Below are positions 23,845 to 34,239 of a stretch of DNA of 64,000 bases, one piece after another. The stretch is taken from contig NC_092561.1 in assembly GCF_037975245.1 (NCBI RefSeq), positions 19,021,008 to 19,085,007 on the forward strand. The letters run 5' to 3'. A model generated the notes under the pieces. It ran no database searches and was not told the DNA's origin. It worked only from the letters and a program-made list of their open reading frames with translations. Each line of letters starts with the position of its first letter. Position 1 is the stretch's first letter. Position numbers and translations under genes: made by a program. The stretch is from Apostichopus japonicus. Its lineage: Eukaryota; Echinodermata; Holothuroidea; Aspidochirotida; Stichopodidae.

Positions 23845-24768
23845 TATGTACGTACGTGAATTTGACAGAAAACTTGAGGGTCAAAGGTGAAAAAGTGAAG
23901 TACACTACATGATGCGAGTTAGTATTAAACGTTAGGCCTACTTCAAGTTGATTCAATGACTAGGATATACCGGCATTTTAAATTTATTATTCCTCTCGAC
24001 AATTTACGGTACAATTAAAGGCAGGAGCCCAGGAAGTTATTGACCAAGCGATTTTGCCAATTTTTTGACAAGTTCGGTTCGTTGTAATACGCCTCAAATA
24101 GAACTTAGAAGAAAAGGGGCCTCTACGGGCTCTAACTTAGGCCCTAGGTAGCGTACACACTATTTCTAGACTGAAGTCTGTGTAGGCTAGGTCACAACAT
24201 CAAAGGTGAGTCCTAATTTCGTGCAGCTATTTGATTAATTCGATTGATGCTTCACGTTCCTTAACCTTCAGCTTTCATTTAAAAAAAAAACGTGTGTCTT
24301 TGTTGTTTGCACCTACAAATCTGTTAAAATTTCGTAGAAAATAACATTGTCACGTCCAACTCCAATTTAGCAAGAGCTAGGCCGTAAGCCTATTTAATCA
24401 GTGAAGCCAGGATAGTGTTAACATATCAACATTGTTAAAACGTGAAGTGCTCCTAAATCCTAATTTCGTTCCTGTTGTCGGCTACTCCAAAATCCTAAAA
24501 TTTTATGGCAACTATATAATTAGTTTTGAATCAATATAATATAGTAACAAGGAATATTATTGCTTCAGAGACAGACATGCACCAGTGCAGTGAAATGCTT
24601 ACAGTCTTCAATTTCATGGGGGTGAAAGCCTCATGTGTACCCCTTCTCCCCTCTGGGTCAGACATTGGGCCAAGATTGGGGTTGATATATGGGAGTCCAA
24701 GGAGTCAAAGGACACTAGCATATTGTGATATTCAGGTTTACTAACTGCTCTTTTCCACTTTAAAACAG
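23845..24768. other. Upstream region of the 24769 exon; no coding recognised
   Basis: A donor-like ATCAAAGGTGAGT at 24199-24211 follows a stretch that could be a 5' untranslated exon, but there is no independent support. The ORF at 24526-24744 has no motif. Confidence 0.35.
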
Positions 24769-24911
24769 ACCTTCAACATCAGGAAGTAAAGAGAAAAGAA
24801 AGGCTCAGCACAAGTTACCTGTGCTTCACAAAAAGAGGAAGAGTAATAAGGATCAGCCAGTTGTCAGCCCTTTAGAATTCATCAAGAAGGAAGTCAATGC
24901 AGCATTCTTAG
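24769..24911 (+). CDS. Internal exon of an unrecognised basic (nuclear-type) protein
   Basis: A 143-bp segment sits between acceptor TTTAAAACAG and donor GTGAGAAC and is open in only one frame. It encodes PSTSGSKEKRKAQHKLPVLH, then KKRKSNKDQPVVSPLEFIKK, then EVNAAFL plus one base. The KEKRKAQ...HKKRKSNK stretch looks like a bipartite nuclear localisation signal. The exon starts with one leftover base and ends with one (G). The latter fits the only open frame of the exon at 30388 (G+GT, Gly). No initiator methionine is visible, so at least one upstream coding exon is missing from this call. I do not recognise the protein. Confidence 0.6.
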
Positions 24912-25941
24912 GTGAGAACCCTTAGAAGCTGTCAGGTACGGTAGCAGTACAATATACTGCCTCAGGAATTGGAACTGTTGTGGTTTTAGAACAGGGGGCC
25001 CCTACTAGCCAGATTGAGCATGCCAGACAATCTAATCTGGCCCACCAAAAAACAAAGGGAAAAAAAACCCAAACTTTTGGTTCACCAATTTACTGAACAA
25101 AAAAAAAAATTGAAGAGAATTTGAATAAGCGTTAATTTTCAACACGAAAAAACATTGATCAAAGTTTGTCATAGATGCTAAAACAATCATCTTCCATTTT
25201 CAGCAATCTATTTTTGGCCTTTTGTTAGTCAAAATATCTTCCTGTGGCTACCATGGTGGGCCCGCATACTGTATGAGTAATATTCAGCAGCCCACAACTA
25301 AACGGACAGTAGGCAGCTGTTAAATTCATTTTACACCAGTTTCTGTGCAGTGTCCTTCATACTGAGCCATCTGTATGCCTCCTACTGCATGCCCATTAAG
25401 AACTGCCTCAACTGTTGACTTTTCACCAGAAATTTACAACATCAATAGAAGTATCAGTTTTTATTTGAGTGTTATCGGGGAGGGGTCAGAACCCCATTAA
25501 TAATGTGTTCATTAATTGAACATTGCAGTTGGAAGTCTGACCCCGTGACCTCGAAGAATGATCAACGATCACGCATATCATTAAATTTGAATTTGCCCGC
25601 ATTTAACGTAAAGTCGGTCCTACATTTCACTCACGGAAATTACAGACATTGATAGTTTACAACTTACCGGAACCTCACAGAATGGATTAAAAGTAATTCC
25701 AATGTATGGTAGGGCAAAGATACCCGAGAAAAAATCAACGAAAACCTATGAAACAACGATTGCAATCCAACTTCGTCCTCACACATGTATTCCTAACTGA
25801 CACAAAATAGGTCAAAACGAACCAACGAAAGAGAGTTACAGCAAAAAAGTTCTCCCATTTGTGGATCTTGTACTCTCCTACATGATGCTGTAAAGTTTCG
25901 GTGAAATGGTTGTCTAAGACGGCCAGTCACAAAACGATTAC
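24912..25941. other. Intron-like sequence, no coding recognised
   Basis: Lies between the two plus-strand exons. AT-rich; the minus-strand CpG-containing patch at 25900-26000 is listed separately. Confidence 0.4.
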
Positions 25942-25975
25942 CTCGACTCGGCGATTTTGTTGCTGTCGCCGCCAT
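25942..25975 (-). CDS. Possible first coding exon of a minus-strand gene
   Basis: A minus-strand ATG at 25975 opens MAATATKSPSRG and meets a donor-like GTAATCG at 25941. The local sequence is richer in CG than its surroundings, as expected near a promoter. Only 11 codons plus one base are involved and no partner exon was found. The sequence just downstream (25905-25950) resembles 29855-29900, near the other minus-strand candidate first exon, so both may derive from one repeat. Confidence 0.25.
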
Positions 25976-27479
25976 TTTGAAATTAGGTAGACTTTCGCCA
26001 AGCCGTTTTCATGCTATGGGCTACTACCTACAAGACTTCACTCAAATCGTTTTCAATGTAGTGGAACCCATTCCTTTAGTGTACGGTCTATTAGGAATGT
26101 TAGGTTTTGTGGCGTGAAATTAAGTAATTTAAGTTGTGCTAAGGTTTGGAAGAAATTTTGTCCCAAATTCTAATATATGATTAGGTAAAATGTGAAATTA
26201 CTGAGAGCTGCGTATGGGAGGGGTAAGAGAGACAAAATTGGGGAGGGGGCAAGGGAGATGGTGTTTACTTTCTAGCTAAATTAATGGCGGTAACTATTAA
26301 GGTAACACAAATTTTCCCGAGTCTGTTGTCAAAACTGAAGGGGTCATACCACATGTCGAATATACAAAGGTAACATGGCCTAGGCCAAACCTTATTTCTA
26401 GTTGCTTTCTAAGGAACTTCCAACAATTCCGAATGATTTATACCTACAATACCAAATGATTTATACTTACCCACTTACCATAATTCCACAGTAGCCCTTA
26501 CTCAGTGAGATTCTGCAAAGCTGGGTACTCATCTGTTGCTTATATTCATCAATAAATATCAGTTAACAGTTTTCCAGTCAATACCAATCTTTGTTTGGTT
26601 CATGTATCACACTACATAACCACTTGCCAATATTGAAGTTAAGTACTGAGGCTTGGGTAGGGGTGTGTTGTTTAGGGGAGGGGTGTGGTGTTTTTAGGGG
26701 TTTTGGGGAGGAAATGTGGTGCTTAGCGGATTTGGGGAAGGGTTTGGAGTTTCCCAGCTTTGGGATGGGTGTGGTGTTCACCAGCTTTGGGAAGAGTTAG
26801 GGTATTTTGGAGGGATGAGGTGGTTTTGCCACATATGGGGACTTTAATTAAAAGCGGACTTTCAGTACACAGGACGCGTTTGGATACATTACGTTCTATG
26901 GATACTCTGACCAAATATTTTGAGTAGGGCTGTTTTCTTTTTCTTTTGCACATGCATAGTAGAACATTAGTCAACAGTGGAAATAGAGTTGCCTGGTCTT
27001 TTATTGATTTTATAACTGTAACAATAAGGCACTTTAAGCAACAGAAAAAAGAAAATGAAAAACATTTGGTGTGACACTCTCCATGAAAGAACATGTTTTA
27101 ATGTCCTGTGAAAATATGGGCATGAAATATAAATTACTTTGATCACTTCAAAGTGAAATACTTTGTTCAAATGGAAGGAATAGCTTAACAAAATTTGAAT
27201 ACTTCTTGAAATGAAACTCACTTCATACTGTGAAGACTTCATACAATAATATTGTCTGAAAAAAAATCACACACAATGTCAAGTGCATTATGACTGGAAG
27301 GGGTATTTCAAGGTGGCATAGTGAAGGCATGACATAACAAAAACAGTTCAGGTGGCAGGATGGATAGTTTTGTAACTTTGAAATGGTGAGATATACCTGT
27401 GACATATAGCATAAGATTAAAATTAAAAGACAAATATATAAAAGTAAAAGGTAAGAGTAGAAAGTAAATAAATAAGTCC
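25976..27479. other. Intergenic or intronic, no gene recognised
   Basis: 26650-26810 is a G-rich degenerate repeat (units like TTTGGGGAGG and GTGTGGTGTT). ORFs crossing it are low-complexity artefacts. Confidence 0.45.
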
Positions 27480-27965
27480 AAACTTGACATATAACTTTAA
27501 CAACCTGGTCTTCTTCAGAAATAGGAGCACCAATAGCATCCCAACGATTCATACTTCCTTTCATATAATTCAAATTATTTCCAACTGACTTGCCCTCTGC
27601 CATTTCAGTTCTGAGGTACTTTTTCTTGAGCTAAATTTTTTTGGTTAGAGAATCCTTTTCGAACAGAGTACGCAAGGCATCCTAAGCATCACTTGGTTTG
27701 TCACTTGTTGTAATTAATTCCAGCTGACTAGATGCTATTGCAAGCACAATGATGAAAAATGCCAGTTGTGTCTTTTTCAAGTTTGCACTCTTCTACTTCT
27801 CACATACAGTAACCCCCAACTTTCCTGAGCCATCCTCATAGCCCACAGGCCTTTTGCAAGAAACAAATGTCTCATCTGGAAATTCCATGTCAGCCAGTTG
27901 GAGCCATCCATTTTGTTAATTTTCCACGTCATATCTTCTGTTGTTCCAGCCACATTGGTCAGTTG
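27480..27965 (-). pseudogene. Ty1/copia-type gag remnant
   Basis: Read on the minus strand from about 27930: KINKMDGSNWLTWNFQMRHL, then FLAKGLW. After frame changes come DALRTLFEKDSLTKKI, a stop, LKKKYLRTEMAEGKSVGNNL, NYMKGSMNRWDAIGAPISEE and DQVVKV. The order K.DGSN..TW.FQM...L..KGLW, then LF...S.T....L...Y...M.EG.SV...L, then GAPISEEDQVV is the hallmark of copia gag (DUF4219/UBN2 family). Several frameshifts and stops are present. No protease, integrase or reverse transcriptase of copia type was seen nearby, so this is a fragment. Confidence 0.85.
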
Positions 27966-29910
27966 TCACGACTAAATTAACCAATTTAAGTACCAACATT
28001 TCCCAAGAAATGGTTCCAAAATCAGCACATAAATTCCAAACAACAATCTATTCTACACAGTTAACTTCCAGTGTATGTGTCTGGGCCAATACTCTGTTCG
28101 AGTTAGCTAGAGAATAGGCATGAGACTGCTGAGTATATTACAGCCTGTTGCTGCACACAACTTGTTCTTTCTATAAGAGTATAACAGAAACTGAGGAAAA
28201 ATGTAAATTACATATATATAGAAAACAAAATTGCTTAAAGGTAGCACACTAATAATACAACCTGATTAAACAAACAATAGTTTGGAGCAGAGTTGTAACA
28301 ACAGGCACTTAACTGATCCACAGGCTGCATTCCTTCTTACTACAGGTACATATAACAGAGCTAGTAACTTAAAGATATATAGTATTAAATAGAATGTGAG
28401 ACTACATTTATTAACAGATTTCTATAAATAAACTCTTATATGAAGACTTCAGATATGAGGATAATAAACATGAGGATGTAATAAACTCTGGAAGCTCTCT
28501 GGGCTAATACTTAATACCAGTGGAACTGCATTTTGCAATGTTAGTCATTATACATAACAAAACAAATCTAATAGTGAATGAAACTTTTCTTCTTTTTGGG
28601 AATAACTTTTTTTTGGTCATATATACATGGGAAGCACCTTAGAGAAATCTGTGTGTGACACACACACATAGGGAAGACTGTACGTGAATGACTAACTAAG
28701 TACTTCTACTACTGTACCTATCATAGAAAACAACATAACAATAAAAAGATTGTAAACTCTCGTTAACAGCAAAACATGTTGTCACAAAATGATCCCTGAT
28801 ATTGTTTTAAGTCACCTGGAATTATAAGTAGCTATGTACAACTACATGGCTCTATGAGGTGCAATTGTTCTCAAGTACCAGCAGTAGGTCTAACTGTAAT
28901 AGCAATAAGTAAAAAGTGTAAGCAGTATAAAGCAAGCTAGTTTTATTTCTGTGTTACGTATCTTGCTCTACATATTAAGAATAGGGAATTGGGCCTAGAC
29001 TTAGGTCATGGATCTAATACCGGTCTTGAACACTTGTAACAAAGTGACATTGAAATGGATCCCGATCCCAGCATGGAGGAAATTTTCACCCAGTCCAGCT
29101 TTAATAAAACTCATAATAAGCCATGATCTTAACTTATACATAGTACAAAGGCAGTCTACTAGTACTACTAATAATTTTTGTATAATAATAATAATACTAA
29201 ATTGTATCTTATGCAGTCCAAATCTTTTCACGAACAGGCCCCTTAGAATTATTACACAAGGACAAGAAGGCGTAGGCTAAGAACTAAAGGTTATAAGCCT
29301 TAGTCCATTATTAAAATTGGACTAAACTATGCAGGTATTCTAGTATTACTAAAACTAGGCTAGGGCCTACCTGTAGTAAAAACTTGTCGTAGTATATTAC
29401 TTTAGTAAATACAAAAGTACTAGGCCTCTAGGCTTGTACTAGGAGTAATATTACTGCCCGCTATGCCCTCGAATTTTTAAATTTTAACTATTTAGTAGCA
29501 ATCAGTAGTACCGTGACTTATCAACTCCCTGATTTTTCCATATTAACGCAAAAAAATGAAGGGAATCTATGCCGAATAGAAAGATTACGAAAAATACGAG
29601 ACGTTGCAAATCTAGCACTAGCTACATCATAGTCGACATATAGCGCTAGGCTGCACGTTATAGGATACGGTGCTTTCGTGTATATGTGTATTATGTACGT
29701 TAGGATACATGTATTAGGGGCAACCAAAACCACATAGGAGCACCATTTTCGTTGACCAAAAAATCACACTTTTCGGGGGGAGTTACAACTTTTCTGAAAA
29801 ATATGAGTAAGATTCAAGCTTATATATTACAAAAATGCTATTTTTACGGTTAAAAGTTGTCTAAGACGCGAAAGTCACATAACGATAGACGTCGACTCGA
29901 TTTGACTTAC
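27966..29910. other. Intergenic or intronic, no gene recognised
   Basis: AT-rich. No exon with support. An (AAT)n-like patch lies around 29180-29205. Confidence 0.45.
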
Positions 29911-30084
29911 CTTTATGTTTTTGCGTTGGTCGTCGATAAGAAAATGCACTGTTCTATTGGTAAAATCTTCGTTTCTTTCCGGAAATGATCGTATTTGAGT
30001 CTCTAAAGTATCCTTTATCGAGCTACGATACTCGTAAACCCGAATGACATTGGGATGTTTGCGAATTTTACCGATTACATCCAT
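29911..30084 (-). CDS. Putative first coding exon, unrecognised protein (minus strand)
   Basis: A minus-strand ATG at 30084 opens 58 codons, MDVIGKIRKHPNVIRVYEYR ... RTVHFLIDDQRKNIK, ending exactly at a consensus donor GTAAGTCA (29910 downwards) in phase 0. Composition is protein-like (charged, few repeats, no low complexity) and CG dinucleotides are frequent for this window. I do not recognise a domain. Partner exons would lie at lower coordinates and were not identified. The plus-strand exon at 30388 lies only 300 bp away on the other strand. Confidence 0.4.
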
Positions 30085-30387
30085 ACATGGAAGTAGCGAA
30101 CCGAAGTCCGTAGAACCGGATTTGCGCGAAACAATTACTTCCGGGTCAAGTAGCTGTGCTCGAAAATTTGCTAGTAACGGTCATATATTGAGGTCAGACT
30201 CCCAACTGATTGCTTCTCAACATACTTTAACAATCATTATAGTCACTGTGTACATTTGGTTTGAATAGTATTTTTAGCTTTACAAAGTTTACGGAAAACC
30301 TTTTGCATACCTACAGTGTGGCATTTCCCTGTCAGTTGATGTTAGCTTTGCAGAAATTTACTTACCATTGTTTTTACTTCTCCACAG

Positions 30388-30452
30388 GTGTTGCAAATAT
30401 TGACATAGAAAATCTAGAAGTTGGTTGGAAGTTGAGAGAAGTGAATGTGTAA
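30388..30452 (+). CDS. Terminal exon compatible with the 24769 exon
   Basis: After a good acceptor (TTTTTACTTCTCCACAG) the only open frame reads (G)VANIDIENLEVGWKLREVN, then V and TAA at 30450-30452. That frame requires one base from the preceding exon, exactly what the exon ending at 24911 provides. The spliced C-terminus would read ...NAAFLGVANIDIEN. A 5.5-kb intron separates them, and an intermediate phase-1 exon cannot be excluded. Function unknown. Confidence 0.5.
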
Positions 30453-30689
30453 TTTCTCACCAAACTAAAAGAGGCTATGTTAGATTTTAACAACCACAAT
30501 ATCAACCACTGACTGTTATAGCAACAACTTTGGAAAACTTGGAGAATTTTTCAGAACCCACGGTGAGTAATCAGCACTTGATTATAAAGTGATTTTTATA
30601 ATGGAGTGCTTCATAATTGTTTATCAAAAACCATGCAGCAGTGACTGCTTGTGTGTGCATATGTGAGAGAGAGATGCCTTAGCTCAAAT

Positions 30690-32300
30690 TTTGAAAACTT
30701 TGATAATTCAACAAGTGCAATATGCATGAAGTTCATACTTGGTAGAAAGCTACCCCTTAGCAAATTCTCAGCTGCAATTGTTATTTAATTGCCAGTGGTC
30801 AACCGTAAAAAACCCTATAAATGACCTTACTGAAGTAAAGGTTAAGTGAAATTAGTATGCTTATCCCTCAACCGAGTTCTTACCACTTGCTGTTACTTAG
30901 TACGTCAAAAATTGTTTGAGGTCCACACCACCTAAAAATCTGAAACTTTGTTAACAGGTTATCTCACCATGTACAGCTTACATAAAGTTCACACTTTGAA
31001 CAATTAGAAGAATGTATTCGGTATCTACCACCTTAGTAAATTCTTCACTGTTATTGCTTTGGGAGGGGCCAAAGGTCATATGAGATAACCAATGGTCTAA
31101 ACCTGAAAACTTTGTGAATGAGCTAACTCAAAGAATAAAGCTACATAGAATGTCAAATTTGTTCCTCTGATTGAATATTTGCCATCTATAATGTTAACTT
31201 TTTTTGAGGTCAAATGTCATTTGAGGTCAATTTTAGTTAAATTCTGAAGACATATCTCACTAAGTACAGCTTGCATGAAGTTAATGCTCAGTATGAAGAC
31301 ACTCTTAGTAAATACTCAGCTGATAGTGTGTTGGGAGAAGTCAAGGTCATTTGAGGTCACTAGCAGGGTTTTCGTTAGTAGCCGGGACCCGGGGCAAATG
31401 ACTCGCTTACTGCACGTACAGGACCCGGCTACTTTGCAACGCTCAGTAAAAAAAAAAAAAAATTAAAAAAAAAAATTAAATTAAAATTAAAAAAAAAAAT
31501 TAGACGAAAAAAATCGAGAGAAATAAATACTATATAAATACTAAATTCTATCACAGACCTAGTTGGGTATTTTTTGGCAGTAAAATCCTACTCACTTTGT
31601 AGGTACCGTAGACCTATTATCATTTTGTTATGATGGCACTTCATTTAAGGCAGCAAGTGCGTCACACCCTTGCTAAGTTCGGTTCAGTGGCATAGCTACC
31701 TCCCTAGGCTCCATGACCCGAGTGTTAATAAAAAAAATTCAGGAGAAAAAAAGAAAAATAGGACAGAAGAAAGGGGTGATTGGGAGGGGGCAATATCATT
31801 GACCAAACAACTGTATATTGCACCATTTTGCATCTAGAGACTTTTTAAATTGCAATTTTCCGGCAAAGGGGAGGGGGAGGGTTAGACCCCTCCCCCATGT
31901 CCGCGTACAGACAGTCCCGCCTACTTTTCAACTTGACCCATCTACTTCATTTCTCAACAAAAACCCTGACTAGTGGTCAACAACTGACAACTTTTCTAGC
32001 TGAAGAAGTGAAGTTTTGGTAAATTTCAAATTTGATAGGAATTAAGCATTTGTCTTCTATTTTTTTGGCTGTTTCGGTCAAGGTCACTCAAGGTCAGTTA
32101 ATTTCAGTCTGAAAAACTTCTTAAACATGGTACCTCACCATGCACATGGCAATATTAGCCCTAGACAAGAAGAACAACATGAACAGATCTTTTACTTGAC
32201 ATGTGAATTCCTACACACATCATAATATTAAAAACCTTTGAAAACATGATAACTCAGGGTTGTCCACACCATATCTTTGAGTACACATTTAGTTCTCCTT
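30690..32300. repeat. Diverged repeats with GGTCA tails
   Basis: Loose copies of one theme recur. They have a TCTGAAAACTTTGT/ATAACTCA segment, TCTCACCATGTACAGCTT..ATGAAGTT, a CTTAGTAAAT.CTCAGCTG segment, then TCAAGGTCATTTGAGGTCA. Examples lie near 30690-30800, 30945-31085, 31090-31230 and 31240-31360. They look like an old tandem family related to the GGTCA-rich arrays further on. An A-rich low-complexity patch lies at 31448-31500. Confidence 0.65.
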
Positions 32301-32695
32301 TGCTAATAGTTGCAAGAGATTTTTTTTTCATTTCACTGTGGATCCCATGTACTCAGTAGAACTCTCCCCTCCAATGCCCTACAATAACAATAGGCAAAGG
32401 AATCACTAAGCCCTGTGGCTTTCTGTTTGCATGTCAATTACACCTGATCTTTGAGGACAAAAGTCTGACATTACGCTACTTTGACTTAAGTTACTGATAT
32501 ATTCATTTTCACATTTTGTAACAAATTTTTCTTTCAGGCAAATGGATACCATTATGAAGTTATTGGTGGCATCCACAATCCAGACAAGAATGTAAAGATA
32601 CAAAACTTTGGTTAGCAAACAAGCACATCAAAATAGGGGAAACCAGGCATCAGATGAGCATTGAGGTAAAGGTGACTACTATGAATGTTGTTTTT

Positions 32696-33063
32696 GGTTC
32701 CTTGCTTTAGCAAAAGGAACCTATGCAGTCAGGTTGGCGTGTGTGTGTGGGTGCGTGTGTCTGTGTGTGTGTGCATCTGTGACGCTTGCTTGGGAAAGTT
32801 GGATTGAGGCCAAACTTGGACTATAGATCCGCCATATGGAGAAGGTGTGCCCTATTGTTTTTGGTGCCCACAAAGGTCACCAAAGGTCAGTTATGGTCAA
32901 AAAACCGAAAATATTAAACCTGCAATAACTCCCAGTGCCAATGTGTGACAAGATTGATATTGTGGGACAAGTTGTGAACTGGTTAGGGGAGCATTTTCAA
33001 ACTTAACGGTCATGTGATCCGAGGTCACCAAAGGTCAATTAATGATAAAAAACTAGTATTTTT
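32696..33063 (+). repeat. Hairpin-headed repeat: palindrome, (TG)n, GGTCA body
   Basis: It begins with GGTTCC-TTGC-TTTA-GCAA-AAGGAACC (32696-32721), then a GT-rich microsatellite (32739-32775), then a body with AGGTCA pairs spaced by 4 (32874-32889 and 33022-33037). The next hairpin-headed unit follows immediately at 33064. Confidence 0.8.
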
Positions 33064-33740
33064 AGCTCATACCAGCATGCTGGTGTGAGCTATTGTTACA
33101 GTGCGGCGTCTATCACTCTATCACTCTATCACTCTATCATTCTATCACTCTATCACTCTATCCGTCAACAATTGGTAAAACCGCTCCCACTCACACAGTG
33201 TTTGATGGATTTTCATGAAACTTGGACACAAGGACCATTAGGTATAGGTCCATCAGAGATGATCCAAAATTTGGGGTCAAAGGTCACCTGTGGGCCGTAA
33301 TGGGCCATTTTGTGGAAATACGCAAAATGCTTCTTCTCCTACAGATTCCATGGTACAATGTTGAGGGTTTGTCACGATAGTACTATGGTAGTTTTACCTT
33401 CAGGGTGTTCATGAATTTGAGATCAAAGATCAACTAAGGGGTCTTTTGTGGCCCGGGCCGCGGCCCTATATTTTCAAATTGCTCCTGTTCGTACAGTGTA
33501 TGGCCAATTATAATGAAACTTGGTCACAATGTTCCTCGGGATGAGAGTTACGAGGGGTGTTCGGAAAATTGAGGTCAAAGGTCATTTAGGGGGTCATCGG
33601 GGGTCATTCTTTGTAATATTTTCAAATATCTCAATCTTCTCAAGATTTTGATGGATCATATTCAAAGTTGAACTGATGATTGTTGGATTGTGTATGAACA
33701 AGGTGATGCCTAAAAATTTTGGGTCAAAAGTTAATTAATT
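33064..33740 (+). repeat. Hairpin-headed repeat: palindrome, (ATCACTCT)n, GGTCA body
   Basis: The head is a 28-bp inverted repeat (AGCTCATACCAGCA, then TGCTGGTGTGAGCT; one mismatch pair). It is followed by five or six copies of CTATCACT, a body with TTCATGAAACTTGG, and three blocks of GGTCAAAGGTCA-like sequence (33277-33290, 33571-33586 and others). Internal segments (ATTATAATGAAACTTGGTCAC; GATGGATTTTCATGAAACTTGG) are copies of one another. Confidence 0.75.
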
Positions 33741-34239
33741 ACAATTAATCCCCATTGTTTAAAAAAATCTGAGCCTTCACTTTTTGCCAAAGCTCCTTTA
33801 ATTTGTCTCCCAGTGTCTGCAGTGTTTGTTTACATTTGTGGTTAAGCTCTGCAGAGGCTGTTAGTGGAATTAAAGCAGGACTGGGAGTTGTTATTAACTG
33901 TTGAACTGTAAGCGTGAGAGCCCTATAGCCAATCAGCACTTGCCGATTCTTAGAAGTCTTTGAGCCTGAGGTATGTAGGCAGCTTGTGAATTTATGCCTT
34001 GTAGGGAGTGCTTGTTATGTCTGCTAAGGTAGAGGGGAGAAAGTTTAATAGGGTAGGTCAGTGGTATTGTTTGAGAGAGTGGGTAAAATAGGATTTAAAG
34101 GGGAAAATAGGAATTATAGCCAGTGGTGTGGCCAGGATTCTGCTAATGGAGGGGGTGGGGGGTATCCCTCACGGGCCCAAAATTGGTTTTGTGGGCCCTA
34201 CATTTTTAAGCTCGAAAAGGTATGAGCTTCTGCACCATT

